Part shown: in pieces, positions 11,781-22,576 of the stretch
Layout: every line of letters starts with the position of its first letter
How positions within the stretch are numbered: the stretch's first letter is position 1
NCBI GenBank assembly: GCA_902604055.1
Contig: CACKXA010000003.1
Location: 1-64,000 of the forward strand
Source of the DNA: an uncultured Pelagibacteraceae bacterium
GTDB taxonomy: Bacteria; Pseudomonadota; Alphaproteobacteria; Pelagibacterales; Pelagibacteraceae
Direction: 5' to 3'
Length of the DNA stretch: 64,000 bases
Translations under genes and position numbers: made by a program
The notes under the pieces: generated by a model
Database searches by the model: none
Told to the model about the DNA's origin: nothing
The model's input: the letters and a program-made list of their open reading frames with translations, nothing else

Positions 11781-12686
11781 TTAAGGAACAATTTTTTCAT
11801 CTTTTTTTTCTAAAGTTTTATAACTGACCTTAAAAAACTTAAGTACGGGTGAAGCTACAAAAATTGAGGAGTATGTTCCAATGATAACTCCTAAAATCAT
11901 AGCAAATGAAAAACCTCTTAATATTTCACCGCCAAGAATATAAATTGACACTAAAGCTAATAAAGTTGTAACTGAAGTTATTATTGTTCTCGTCAACGTT
12001 TCATTAATTGATATATTAGCTACATCACTAATACTAATTTTAGTATATTTAAATAAATTTTCTCTAATACGATCATAAATAACGACAGTATCGTTCATAG
12101 AGTAACCAACTATGGTTAAAACTGCTGCTATAATTGATAAATTAATCTCTAATGATAATGCTGAAAATATTCCTAAGGTTATTACTACATCATGAAATAG
12201 TGCAATTATGGAACCAACACTAAATTGCCATTCAAATCTTATCCAAATATAAAAAAGCATAGCAGCTAATGCCAATGATATTGCAATTATCGAAGACTCT
12301 AACAATTCAGAACTAACTTTTGGACCTACGTTTTCTACTCTTCTGAAATTTACCTCAGCATTTAAATTATCTGTTAATTTTTTTTTTATTTTTGGAATTA
12401 GATCATTGCTATTAGTTTCTTTTTGCTCAACTTTTATTAAATAGTCGCCCTCCTGCCCAAATTTTTTTACGTTGACGTCTCCTAGATTCATTGAATTTAA
12501 AGATGACCTGATTGAAGAGGCGCTTATCTCGGCTTCTGTTCTTAGTTCAATTAAGGTTCCTCCCTTAAAGTCAATTCCATAATTTAAACCCTTAAAAATT
12601 ATAATGCATATACTTAATAAAAAAATTGTAATCGAAGCAATATTTGCTTTTTTAAAATTTGATACAAAATTAATACTTTCAGCCAT
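11781..12686 (-). CDS. secF: Protein translocase subunit SecF
   Basis: GIDFKGGTLIE, VGYSMNDTVVIYDRIREN motifs. Confidence 0.96.
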   Translation of the reverse strand: MAESINFVSNFKKANIASITIFLLSICIIIFKGLNYGIDFKGGTLIELRTEAEISASSIRSSLNSMNLGDVNVKKFGQEGDYLIKVEQKETNSNDLIPKIKKKLTDNLNAEVNFRRVENVGPKVSSELLESSIIAISLALAAMLFYIWIRFEWQFSVGSIIALFHDVVITLGIFSALSLEINLSIIAAVLTIVGYSMNDTVVIYDRIRENLFKYTKISISDVANISINETLTRTIITSVTTLLALVSIYILGGEILRGFSFAMILGVIIGTYSSIFVASPVLKFFKVSYKTLEKKDEKIVP

Positions 12687-14230
12687 TATATTTTAATTTC
12701 TTTATTGTTATTCCTAAGAACTATTATGGATGTTAAATGTCTGGCTAAAAAATAAGCTGTAAATAAAGTAGTAACAATACCTATGCCTAATGTAATTGCA
12801 AAACCCTTTACCGGACCTGACCCAAAAGCAAATAATATTATCGCAGCAATTAAAGTAGTTATGTTAGCATCAAGCACGGTAATTTTTGCTTTAGAATAGC
12901 CTGTATCAAAAGCATGAATTATAGACTTTTCAGTTTTTAATTCTTCTTTAATTCTCTCAAAAATTAATACATTTGCATCAACTGCCATTCCGACTGTTAA
13001 AATAATTCCTGCTATACCTGGCAATGTTAAAGTTGCTTCCAAAATTGTTAAAACACCGACTAACATTAATAAGTTTGCAATTAATGCGATATTAGCGACT
13101 ATTCCAAAAATTTTATATTTATAAAGCATAAATAAAATTACTAGTACAAATCCAACAATTAATGACATTACTCCTGATTTGATAGAATCTTCACCAAGAT
13201 CAGGTCCAACAGTTCTTTCTTCAACCACATTAAGTGGAGTTGGTAACGCTCCAGATCTTAATAATAAAGCTAGATCAGTTGCCTCTTGAAAACTGAAATT
13301 TCCTGATATCATCCCGCTTCCAGATGTAATTGGCTCATTTATATTTGGAGCACTAATTATTTTACCATCTAAAACTATAGCTAGTCTTTTACCAACATTG
13401 TCAGTAGTAGCACGACCAAACTTTTGAGCACCGATTCTATCCAAAGTAAATGACACTGTAGGTTCGTTTCTTTGATTTTGAATACTTGGCTGAGCATCAA
13501 TAAGATTATCACCGCTCATTACTATTCTTTTGCTTATTTCTAATGTTTCTCCTGTTTCTGAAATTAGACTGTCAACGCCAAATTCTGAGTTATCACTTAC
13601 TAATCTAAAGTTAAGTTTAGCAGTTTTTCCTAATAATTTTTTAATTCTTTCGGGATCTTTAAGACCTGGTAATTCTACTAATATTCTTTTTTCTCCTCTT
13701 TGTAATATTGTCGGTTCTTTTGTTCCAACATCATCTATTCTACGTCTAACAATTTCAATAGATTGTTTTAGAGCAGAATTATTAATGCTTAACAATCCAT
13801 ACTTGGAAAATAAAATTTCAATAAAATTATTATCTAAGGAACTATATTCTAATTCAAATGATCTATAATCATCAATATAAGGATTAACTAAATTATCTTT
13901 TTTAGAAAAAAAAAGTGATTCAAATTTTTCTTTATCATCTATTTTTAAAGACAAACTTCTATCATTAATCTTAAAATTTGAATAATTTAAATTATTTTTT
14001 TTTAAGAGTTTTTTGATTGGTATTACTTTTGACTGAATTTTTTCTTCTATAAGAGAATCTGAATTAATTTCCAGTAAAAGATAAGATCCACCTTGTAAAT
14101 CTAAACCTAAATTCACTTTTTTATCAATGAATAAATTACTTTTATTTTGTAGATTTAAAGTAGCAAAAATCGAAATCAAAAAAAAAATTAAGTAAATTAA
14201 AAAGATATTTATTTTTGAAAAATTTAACAC
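12686..14230 (-). CDS. secD: Protein translocase subunit SecD
   Basis: LGLDLQGGSYLLLE, VGMAVDANVLIFERIKEEL motifs; adjacent to secF and yajC. Confidence 0.97.
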   Translation of the reverse strand: MLNFSKINIFLIYLIFFLISIFATLNLQNKSNLFIDKKVNLGLDLQGGSYLLLEINSDSLIEEKIQSKVIPIKKLLKKNNLNYSNFKINDRSLSLKIDDKEKFESLFFSKKDNLVNPYIDDYRSFELEYSSLDNNFIEILFSKYGLLSINNSALKQSIEIVRRRIDDVGTKEPTILQRGEKRILVELPGLKDPERIKKLLGKTAKLNFRLVSDNSEFGVDSLISETGETLEISKRIVMSGDNLIDAQPSIQNQRNEPTVSFTLDRIGAQKFGRATTDNVGKRLAIVLDGKIISAPNINEPITSGSGMISGNFSFQEATDLALLLRSGALPTPLNVVEERTVGPDLGEDSIKSGVMSLIVGFVLVILFMLYKYKIFGIVANIALIANLLMLVGVLTILEATLTLPGIAGIILTVGMAVDANVLIFERIKEELKTEKSIIHAFDTGYSKAKITVLDANITTLIAAIILFAFGSGPVKGFAITLGIGIVTTLFTAYFLARHLTSIIVLRNNNKEIKI

Positions 14231-14239
14231 GAAAAAGAA

Positions 14240-14524
14240 TTATTTTTTTATTTCTTCTTTTTTTAGTAAGCTTGTAATAGTGGATCTAATAATTTGTACT
14301 TTAACATTTTCATCAATATTAACTTCGATACGATCATCTTCCATGACCTTTTCTATTGTACCTATTATCCCACCTGAAGTTATTATCTCATCACCTCTTT
14401 TTAATGACTCTACCATAGCTTTGTGTTCTTTAACTCTTTTTTGTTGTGGTCTAATCAAAAAAAAGTAAAAAATTACAAATATTAAAATTAGTGGTATGAA
14501 TTGTGCTATTCCCTGACCGCTCAT
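14240..14524 (-). CDS. yajC: Preprotein translocase subunit YajC
   Basis: FFLIRPQQKRVKEHKAMVESLKRGDEIITSGGIIG. Confidence 0.96.
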   Translation of the reverse strand: MSGQGIAQFIPLILIFVIFYFFLIRPQQKRVKEHKAMVESLKRGDEIITSGGIIGTIEKVMEDDRIEVNIDENVKVQIIRSTITSLLKKEEIKK

Positions 14525-14571
14525 TAAGGGATAAATATAATAAAAGAGTTAGTTTAACAAGTGAATAATAT

Positions 14572-15819
14572 TCAAATTTTGTCTAAATTATTCATGTATT
14601 TTTTTAAGTTATTAGGAATTGAGATGGAGCCGTCTTCATTTTGATTATTTTCTAATAAGGATATCATTAGTCTTCCAACAGCTAAACCAGATCCATTTAA
14701 TGTTCCAACAAATTCATTGCCATTTTGAGACTTATATTTTGCTCCCATTCTTCTTCCTTGAAATGTTCCACAAGATGAACAGCTTGATATTTCTCTATAT
14801 TTTTTCTCAGATGGTATCCACGCCTCAATATCAAAAGTTTTTTCTGCACTAAAACCCATATCTCCAGATGATAAAAGAACTACTTGATAGGGAATTTCTA
14901 ATTTAATTAAAATTTCTTCAGCACAACTTAACATTCGATCTAATTCTAATATACAATTTTTAGGGTCTACAATACTCACAAGCTCAACTTTATAAAATTG
15001 ATGCTGGCGAATCATTCCTTTTGTATCTTTGCCATAACTTCCAGCTTCCTTTCTGAAACATGGAGTGGAGGCTACAAATCTTTGAGGCAAATCTTTTATG
15101 TCTATATTAGATTTTCTTACTAGATTAGTTAGCACAACTTCTGCAGTTGGGATTAAAAATTTTTTTTGTGTGGAATTTTCAAATTTGATCTCAAATTGGT
15201 CTTCTCTAAATTTTGGCAATTGGCCTGTACCATACATTACATCTTCATTAACAATTAATGGGGGTGAAATTTCAGTGTATTTAAACTGATTTACATGGAT
15301 GTCCAGCATAAAATTAATTAACGCTCTTTCTAGTAAAGCAAATTTATCCCTTAAAACTACAAATCTGCTTCCTGAAAGTTTAGTGGCAGTTTCAAAATCA
15401 ATATTGTTATTTTTTACACCTAGTTCTACATGAGATTTTGTTGTGAAATTAAAACTCTTAATCGTTCCGACTTTTTTAATTAACTTATTTTCTTTTTCAC
15501 TTTTTCCTACAGGGACGTCTTGATGAGGAATATTTGGTAATACTTCAATAATTGAGTTCAATTCTTTTTGAGTTTTTTTTTGACTTTCTAAAATTTTTTC
15601 TATTTCATTGGAAATATCTTTAGATTTATCAAAATTTAGTTTATCCTTTTTTTTAGATAATGATTTCTTTTCATTTTCTAATTTTTCTTTTTTAGCGATT
15701 AACTCCCTATTAATTTTATCTATTTTGTTAAAATTATTTGAATTAAAATCTATATTTCTATCTTTAAATTTTTTTTTATATGTTTCAAGGTTTTTTCTTA
15801 AATCTTTAATATTATGCAT
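14572..15819 (-). CDS. serS: Seryl-tRNA synthetase
   Basis: N-terminal coiled coil; FRKEAGSYGKDTKGMIRQHQFYKVEL; EISSCSSCGTFQGRRM; NGSGLAVGR. Confidence 0.97.
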   Translation of the reverse strand: MHNIKDLRKNLETYKKKFKDRNIDFNSNNFNKIDKINRELIAKKEKLENEKKSLSKKKDKLNFDKSKDISNEIEKILESQKKTQKELNSIIEVLPNIPHQDVPVGKSEKENKLIKKVGTIKSFNFTTKSHVELGVKNNNIDFETATKLSGSRFVVLRDKFALLERALINFMLDIHVNQFKYTEISPPLIVNEDVMYGTGQLPKFREDQFEIKFENSTQKKFLIPTAEVVLTNLVRKSNIDIKDLPQRFVASTPCFRKEAGSYGKDTKGMIRQHQFYKVELVSIVDPKNCILELDRMLSCAEEILIKLEIPYQVVLLSSGDMGFSAEKTFDIEAWIPSEKKYREISSCSSCGTFQGRRMGAKYKSQNGNEFVGTLNGSGLAVGRLMISLLENNQNEDGSISIPNNLKKYMNNLDKI

Positions 15820-16579
15820 CGGCTGAATCTTTGTCTTTAGCTTTTTTTTCAGTAAATCTAACAGTTATAATTGACAATTCATAAAGTAATAATAAAGGTA
15901 TAGCTAGACCAATTTGTGTGATTGGATCAGGAGGTGTTAATATAGCTGCAACGGTAAATATAATTACAATTACATATCTTCTTGTGTTTTTAAGATAATT
16001 CGAACTTACTATGCCTATTCTTGCAAGTAAATTAAGTAATATTGGAAGTTGAAAACTTATACCAAAAGCAAATATAAGCCTCATAATCAACGATAAATAT
16101 TCATTTACTTTTGCTTCTAACTGAATAGGCAAATTAGTGCTAGAACCTACTGTTTCAAATGATAAAAAAAATTTAATAGCCAGTGGCATAACTAAATAAT
16201 AAACCAATAATCCACCAAATAAAAAAAGAATTGGAGTAAAAACTAAATATGGAAGTATGGCTTTTTTTTCATTTTTATATAAACCAGGAGCAATAAACTT
16301 ATAGATTTGAATAAGTAAGATTGGACTGCCTAAAAAAATAGCAGCAAAAAAAGCCACTTTCAAATATGTAATAAAAGTTTCGTGGAGGGCAGTAAAAATA
16401 AGTCTTCTCTGATTTTGATCATCTTTTACCGCATTAGCATAAGGTTCCACCAAAAAATTATAAATTTGTTCGGCAAAAGTATAGGATATAACGAAAATTA
16501 TTATGATAAATAAAATTGATTTAATTAGTCTAGATCTTAATTCGACAAAATGACTTGTGAATGAATTAGGGTTTGTCAT
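15812..16579 (-). CDS. tatC: Sec-independent protein translocase TatC
   Basis: HFVELRSRLIKS, six TM segments, AILTPPDPITQIGLAIPLLLLYELSI. Confidence 0.96.
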   Translation of the reverse strand: MTNPNSFTSHFVELRSRLIKSILFIIIIFVISYTFAEQIYNFLVEPYANAVKDDQNQRRLIFTALHETFITYLKVAFFAAIFLGSPILLIQIYKFIAPGLYKNEKKAILPYLVFTPILFLFGGLLVYYLVMPLAIKFFLSFETVGSSTNLPIQLEAKVNEYLSLIMRLIFAFGISFQLPILLNLLARIGIVSSNYLKNTRRYVIVIIFTVAAILTPPDPITQIGLAIPLLLLYELSIITVRFTEKKAKDKDSADA

Positions 16580-16805
16580 TTTCCTTTTCCTTTAATTCTT
16601 TTTTTTCATCTTTAGAAATATCTTTATCTAAATCAATGTTATCTGTTACTGAAGAAACTTCTCTTTGAAGACTGCTAAAAGTATTTTTTATTTTACCAAC
16701 GTAAGAACCAATCTTTTTTAAAGCTATTGGAAATTCTTTGGGGCCCAAAACTAAAATAGATATTATGACAATCGCTAATATCTCTAACCAACCAATTTGA
16801 GGCAT
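16566..16805 (-). CDS. tatB: Sec-independent protein translocase TatB
   Basis: Short N-terminal TM (PQIGWLEILAIVIISILVLGPKEFPIALKKIG) and charged tail; between tatA and tatC. Confidence 0.88.
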   Translation of the reverse strand: MPQIGWLEILAIVIISILVLGPKEFPIALKKIGSYVGKIKNTFSSLQREVSSVTDNIDLDKDISKDEKKELKEKENDKP

Positions 16806-16810
16806 TTAGA

Positions 16811-17008
16811 TTATTTATTTTCGGAATTTGAATTATCTGAATTGTCGTTATTGTTGTCTTTAGAAGAGTTTTCATCAGACATACCTTTTTTAAAGCTTTT
16901 AATCCCCTTAGCTAGATCTCCCATAATGCTAGAGATTTTTCCTTTTCCAAAAAGTATAACAACCAAGATCGCAATAATTATAATACCTGTCCAACCAATA
17001 TTTCCCAT
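16811..17008 (-). CDS. tatA: Sec-independent protein translocase TatA
   Basis: [37 protein letters not shown]. Confidence 0.93.
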   Translation of the reverse strand: MGNIGWTGIIIIAILVVILFGKGKISSIMGDLAKGIKSFKKGMSDENSSKDNNNDNSDNSNSENK

Positions 17009-17048
17009 AATTAATATATATACAAATTTTTATATTAAATAAATATCT

Positions 17049-17735
17049 TTATTCATCCTTTTCAGGAGCTTTCTTTATCGCGTTATCTATATCTTCGTAA
17101 ATATTCTGATTATCATTCAAAGATTGTTCTTTAAAAAATTTTCCTGTTCCAAAAATTGATTTATCAATTGTAGAAGAATCGATCAAGCCAGCTGAGCTTA
17201 ATTCGTCAATAGTAGGTAAATCGGATAATTTTTGAATATTGAAATGATTAAGAAAATTTTCAGTAGTTGCATACATAATAGGTTTACCAGGAACATCTTT
17301 TCTACCTGCTGGTCTTACCCAGTCTAGTTCTAGTAAAATTTCTAAGGTATTTGATGCAAAACTTACACCACGTATTTCTTCTATTTCAGATCTAGTAACA
17401 GGTTGGTGATAAACAATTATGGCCAGTGTTTCCACAGTTGCTTTAGAAAGTTTTTTTTGAGTAGATCTTTGAAGAGACATTAATTTTGATAGATCATCTG
17501 CTGTTCTGAAAGACCACTTATTTTTAATACAAACTAAATTTATTCCTCGTTTTTTATAATTATCTTTAATCTTTTCTAATACTTTAGAAAGATTAGAATT
17601 AGTTTTTAATCTATCCTCTATTGTTTCAACATCAAGTGGTTCAGAGGCCGAAAAAAGTATAGCCTCAACTTGACGTTCAATTTTTGAAACGTTTGTAGGA
17701 AAAGAAATTATATTATTCTTGTTTTTATTTTTCAT
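17049..17735 (-). CDS. scpB: Segregation and condensation protein B
   Basis: EAILFSASEPLDVETI, ETLAIIVYHQPVTRSEIEEIRGV, GRKDVPGKPIMYATTENFLNHF. Confidence 0.94.
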   Translation of the reverse strand: MKNKNKNNIISFPTNVSKIERQVEAILFSASEPLDVETIEDRLKTNSNLSKVLEKIKDNYKKRGINLVCIKNKWSFRTADDLSKLMSLQRSTQKKLSKATVETLAIIVYHQPVTRSEIEEIRGVSFASNTLEILLELDWVRPAGRKDVPGKPIMYATTENFLNHFNIQKLSDLPTIDELSSAGLIDSSTIDKSIFGTGKFFKEQSLNDNQNIYEDIDNAIKKAPEKDE

Positions 17736-18472
17736 AAATCGATATTTTTTTTAATCATTACTTTATCAAATATTTTTTTTTGTAAAATTTTAATAGTTCC
17801 CTCTTTTGTTAATTCTAAAGAAGCAGCAAGGATTCCTGATAAACCAGTTTTTTTCTTCCCTTCAATAAAATATTTTGGGATCAATTCATTAATATTAGTC
17901 CAATCTTTAATTAAATCTAACTTTCTATTAATTTCTTTGATTCCTTCTTCAGTTGAGAAAACTGGTAACTTTGGTATATTAATCTTTTGAAACATTTTTT
18001 GCATTTGAACATTTGAATATGTTTTTAATAATTCATATAAAGATATATTGTATATCGGAGTGTTAATAGACCTTATTCCACCTTTCATGCCTCGTGTAAA
18101 AATATGAACACCTAATCTTTTTTTTTGTAACATTTGGTCAGACAGAATTCTTATTAATTCTAGTTTTTTTAATTGAAGTTTTAATTTTTCGGCAACTTCA
18201 GAAGCTTTAAAATCGTCCTCTTCATCCTCTGGTAGTAACAATTTCGATTTTAAATACGCTAGCCAAGTAGCCATCAATAAAAATTCAGATGCAGTTTCTA
18301 AGTTGAGATTTTTGTTATCTTTAATAAATTCTAAAAATTGATCTGCCAACTGAGAGACTGATATTTCAGCTAAATCTACTTTTTGAGATTTTGCTAAATC
18401 AAGTAAAACTTCTAGAGGACCGTTATAATTTGGAATATCAATTGAGATTTGACTATAATTTTTTGATTCCAT
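17732..18472 (-). CDS. scpA: Segregation and condensation protein A
   Basis: YNGPLEVLLDLAKSQKVDLAEISVSQLADQFLEF, EFLLMATWLAYLKSKLLLP; adjacent to scpB. Confidence 0.94.
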   Translation of the reverse strand: MESKNYSQISIDIPNYNGPLEVLLDLAKSQKVDLAEISVSQLADQFLEFIKDNKNLNLETASEFLLMATWLAYLKSKLLLPEDEEDDFKASEVAEKLKLQLKKLELIRILSDQMLQKKRLGVHIFTRGMKGGIRSINTPIYNISLYELLKTYSNVQMQKMFQKINIPKLPVFSTEEGIKEINRKLDLIKDWTNINELIPKYFIEGKKKTGLSGILAASLELTKEGTIKILQKKIFDKVMIKKNIDL

Positions 18473-18481
18473 AAAATGATT

Positions 18482-19426
18482 TTATCTTAAAAATTTATAA
18501 AATTCTGAAGTTTTTTTTGCTGTAAATTTGTCAATAAATGGAAGCTCTTTTAATAATTTGAGATTATCTTTATAATTCCCAGAACAGTATAAAACTAAAT
18601 TACAACCTGCAGAAAGAGATTTTTTTGCATTAGTCAATAAATCATACTTTAAAGCTTTCATTGATATATCATCTGATATGAGAATCCCTTTAAAACCAAT
18701 TTTTTTTCTGATTATTTCTGTAATAATTTTTTTGGAAAAAGTTGTGACATTTTTTTTATCAAGATTTTTATATAAAATATGTGAAGTCATAGCAAATCTT
18801 GAAGAATTTGATTTAAAAGGCAAAAAGTCAATTTTGTTTAAAACATGAAATTTTAATTCTACTTTAGGCGTCTTTAAATGACTGTCCGTAACAGTACATC
18901 CATGTCCGGGAATATGTTTAATAACTGTAGCTATTTTATTTGAAACATATTCCTTTACACATATTTGTCCAAGTTTTTTAACTATACTAGGGTCGTCAGA
19001 AAAACTTCTACTGCCGATAAATTTATTATTTCTATTTCTCAAAACATCAAGAACAGGGACAGTGTTAATATTTACACCTATTATCTTAAGGAAATTAGCA
19101 ATATTGCCTATATAACTTTTATAAAATGAAATACCCGTTGTATTATTTATCTTGTAAATATCGCCAAAAAATTTTTGAGACAAATCATTGTTTAATATTT
19201 TGCCCAGTCTTGAAACAGCTCCTCCCTCCTCATCTATCATTATTGGAAATTTTGGATCTTTAGATATACTTCTAATCGTCCTAGTTAATGTTTTAATTTG
19301 TTCTAAAGATTTAATATTTCTCTTAAAAAGAATTAACCCCCAAGGTCTTTCATTGAGAAATAATTTTTTTTCTTTTTCTGATATTTTAAAACTTTTAATA
19401 CTGATAATTATAGCCTTTTTTCTCAT
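18482..19426 (-). CDS. nagZ: Beta-N-acetylhexosaminidase, glycoside hydrolase family 3
   Basis: PIMIDEEGGAVSRL, VIKHIPGHGCTVTDSHL, LISDDISMKAL motifs. Confidence 0.92.
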   Translation of the reverse strand: MRKKAIIISIKSFKISEKEKKLFLNERPWGLILFKRNIKSLEQIKTLTRTIRSISKDPKFPIMIDEEGGAVSRLGKILNNDLSQKFFGDIYKINNTTGISFYKSYIGNIANFLKIIGVNINTVPVLDVLRNRNNKFIGSRSFSDDPSIVKKLGQICVKEYVSNKIATVIKHIPGHGCTVTDSHLKTPKVELKFHVLNKIDFLPFKSNSSRFAMTSHILYKNLDKKNVTTFSKKIITEIIRKKIGFKGILISDDISMKALKYDLLTNAKKSLSAGCNLVLYCSGNYKDNLKLLKELPFIDKFTAKKTSEFYKFLR

Positions 19427-19686
19427 TTCACCTTAAATAAATTCCAAAAATTTCTCGGTTCATCGTTTTTTATTTCTTCAGAAAATGAAGAATTAAATTC
19501 AATGATATCATTAGTATTATTTTCTAAAATTGGTATATTTGTGATTTTAGTTTTAAGAACATCTTCAATATTGGTTCTATTCAAATTTACTTTTTTGACA
19601 TTGTTATTAGAAGAATAAAATTTAAAAATATTAAAAAAAAATAAGATAATTACAATTATAAAAATAAAATTAATAACTTTATGCAT
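19423..19686 (-). CDS. Hypothetical single-TM protein in the position often held by a SPOR-domain protein
   Basis: 87 aa, N-terminal TM, lies between argS and nagZ; no SPOR domain evident. Confidence 0.55.
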   Translation of the reverse strand: MHKVINFIFIIVIILFFFNIFKFYSSNNNVKKVNLNRTNIEDVLKTKITNIPILENNTNDIIEFNSSFSEEIKNDEPRNFWNLFKVK

Positions 19687-21411
19687 TACATTTTGTCGGG
19701 AAGTGATACGCCTAGTATATCCATCCCTCTTTGTATTACAACAGCTGTGAGAACAATTATTATTAGAGTTTCTTTATTTTTAATTTTTCCATTATTAATA
19801 AATTTTAAACTATGGTCTTCATTTCCCTTACTCCAATAAGAGTGAAACAACGTTGCTAGATCAAATAAATAGTATGGTATTCTGTGAGGTTCGTATTTTA
19901 ATGAAGCTACTTCTATAATCTTTGGCCATTCAAATATTTTTCTCAAAATTTTTGTTTCATTTTCGTTGAGAGAAAATTCACTTTCATTTAAAGAAATATC
20001 GTCATTTAGATCTTTTTTTACTGTTCTAAATAAAGAACTTATTCTTGCAAAACAATATTGCACATAAAAAACTGGATTATCTTTGCTTTTTTCTAATACT
20101 TTATCAAAGTCAAAATCGAGTTCTACATCATTGCTTCTGTTTAACATCATAAACCTTATTGAATCTTTATTTACTTCATTAAGTAAATCTTGTGCGGAAA
20201 TAAATTCTCCAGACCTTTTTTGACATTTTAAAAGGTTCTCCATTTTTAAATAATTTAACTAATTGACATACTTTACAATCCAATTTAACTTTGTTTTGAG
20301 ATAAAGCCTCTACAGCTGCTTTGAGTCTTTTAATATAGCCAGTATGATCTGCTCCAAGTACATTTATAAGTCTTTCAAATTTTCTTTCTACTTTATCCAT
20401 ATGATAACCTAGATCATTAGCAAAATATGTCCAAGATCCATCATCTTTTTTAATTGCTCTATCTGTATCATCGCCAAATAAAGTAGATTTAAAAATTAAC
20501 TTTTTAGTTTTCTTCCATTCTTTGCTAATTTCGCCCTTAGGAGGATCTAAATAACCCTCTATTACATAATTTTTATCTTTTAAATAATTTACTGCCTTAT
20601 CAACCAATTTTTTTTCTACTAGCTTAGTTTCTGAAAAAAAATGATCGTGAACTATACCTAGTTTTTTTAAGTCAGATTTAATTAAATTCATAGAGTGCTT
20701 AAGAGATTCATCTTTAAGTAAATTGTAAGATTCTTCAAGATTTTCAAATTTTAAGCTTTTGTTTGAATATATAATCTTTTTACTAATTTCAATTATATAG
20801 TCTCCAGGATAAAGATCTTTTTCAGGTTTAAATATTTCCTTATATTTTAATTCTCTTATTCTTAAGAAAACAGATTTTACAAAATTTTTTATTTGAGAAC
20901 CATAATCATTTATATAATATTCTTTTACTACTTTATTGCCGTTAAATTTTAATAAATTTGCTAATACATCTCCATAAATTGCGCCTCTACAGTGTCCTAC
21001 ATGCATTGGACCTGTTGGATTGGCAGAAACAAACTCAATATTATATTTATTATTTGATATTTTTTTTCCATAGTCTTTCTTATTTTCTAAAATTTTGCTG
21101 ATAATATTAACAATTGATCTTTGTGAAAATCTCAAATTAATAAAACCTGGTCCCGCAACTTCAACTTTTTCAAAATCTTTTAATTCATCATTAATTAATT
21201 TTTTTATTTTTTCGGCTAAATCTTTAGGATTAACATTATTTTTTTTCCCTAAAATAAGAGCGACGTTACTAGATAAATCAAAATTAAAATGAGAAGGTGG
21301 AAGTTCTACTGTAACTCCCTGAAAATTTTTTAATTCCTTAAGTTGAAGTAAATTCTTATTTTTTTCAATTAATTGAGTAATTATTTTTATATATTCTTCA
21401 AAAATATTCAT
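19686..21411 (-). CDS. argS: Arginyl-tRNA synthetase, interrupted by a one-base frameshift (ORFs 20179..21411 and 19686..20243)
   Basis: Upstream ORF carries FVSANPTGPMHVGHCRG and GADHTGYIKRLKAAVEAL and ends in FKMSKKVWRI...; downstream ORF continues KRSGEFISAQDLLNEVNKDSIRFMML; removing one A from the A6 run at 20216..20221 gives FKMSKRSGEFI. Confidence 0.93.
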
Positions 21412-22538
21412 TTAGATTTATTGTATAAATTTATTGCAAACCTATCTGTCATTCCAGCTATAAAATCACAAATTGCCCTATCTAAATCAGACTTTTTTAC
21501 TTTTTCAATATCCATGTATTTTTCTGGTTTTTTTTTAATTTTTGTAAAAAGCCGTTTAATTATAACTTTTCCATAGTTCGTTTTTTTAATTACGCTTTTA
21601 TGAAAATACATTTTTTCTTTTAAAAACTTTTTTATACTTATATCAAATAGCTTCATTTTATCTGAAAAACAAACTATTGGATACTTAGAATTGTATACAT
21701 CATTAATATTACAGATTTTATACTTTTTAATATTTATTTTTGTATTTGAAATGATGTCTTTAACCATTTCATCAATTATTTCTCTGATTATCTGTCTTAA
21801 TATCAAATCCTGAGTGAATCTTTTAATATTTTTATTATGTTTTTTTATAATCCTTTTTAAGACGGGAATATCTTTAAGATCTCTTAAATTAAATAGTTTT
21901 GCTTTTAATCCATCCTCAAGATCATGGCTATTATAAGCAATGTCATCAGAAATTGAGGCCACCTGTGCTTCTAAGGAGGGACTTTTTTTAAAATTTATTT
22001 TTTTCTTAAAAAAATTTTTTCCTAAAATATTATTTATATTTCTAATATCATAAATTGGACCATTGTGTTTAACTAGTCCGTCAATAGTTTCTATAGATAG
22101 ATTTAATCCTTGAAAATTATAATATCTATTTTCCAAAAGTGTTACTATTCTAATTGTTTGAATGTTGTGATCAAAGCCACCCTTTTTTTTCATACATTCA
22201 TTTAAAGCTTCTTCACCTGCATGACCAAACGGAGTATGTCCAAGGTCATGAGCTAAACTTAACGTTTCACATAAATCTTCATTTAATCTAAAAATTTTTG
22301 CAAGTGTCCTTGCTATTTGTGAAACTTCTAACGAATGAGTAATTCTAGTTCTATAGTGATCATCGGTGGTATTAACAAAAACTTGGGTTTTATGTTTTAA
22401 TCTTCTAAAAGCTGTAGAGTGAATTATTCTGTCTCTATCCCTTTGATAGGGAGATCTCAAAATATTCTTTTTTTCAAGATTAAATCTACCTATTGAATTA
22501 GTTGAAACAGATAAATCAAAAAATCTATTTTTTTGCAT
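21408..22538 (-). CDS. dgt: dGTPase-like HD-domain triphosphohydrolase
   Basis: SPYQRDRDRIIHSTAFRRLKHKTQVF, RTRITHSLEVSQIARTLA, LAHDLGHTPFGHAGE. Confidence 0.93.
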   Translation of the reverse strand: MQKNRFFDLSVSTNSIGRFNLEKKNILRSPYQRDRDRIIHSTAFRRLKHKTQVFVNTTDDHYRTRITHSLEVSQIARTLAKIFRLNEDLCETLSLAHDLGHTPFGHAGEEALNECMKKKGGFDHNIQTIRIVTLLENRYYNFQGLNLSIETIDGLVKHNGPIYDIRNINNILGKNFFKKKINFKKSPSLEAQVASISDDIAYNSHDLEDGLKAKLFNLRDLKDIPVLKRIIKKHNKNIKRFTQDLILRQIIREIIDEMVKDIISNTKINIKKYKICNINDVYNSKYPIVCFSDKMKLFDISIKKFLKEKMYFHKSVIKKTNYGKVIIKRLFTKIKKKPEKYMDIEKVKKSDLDRAICDFIAGMTDRFAINLYNKSK

Positions 22539-22576
22539 AATAGTGTAATAAAATATATACTATTTAATAACTCATT

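Noticed and set aside
20216-20222. A_AAA_AAG slippery heptamer in argS as a programmed -1 frameshift site
   Set aside because: The downstream ORF requires +1 (or -2); a -1 slip at this heptamer leads into the wrong frame
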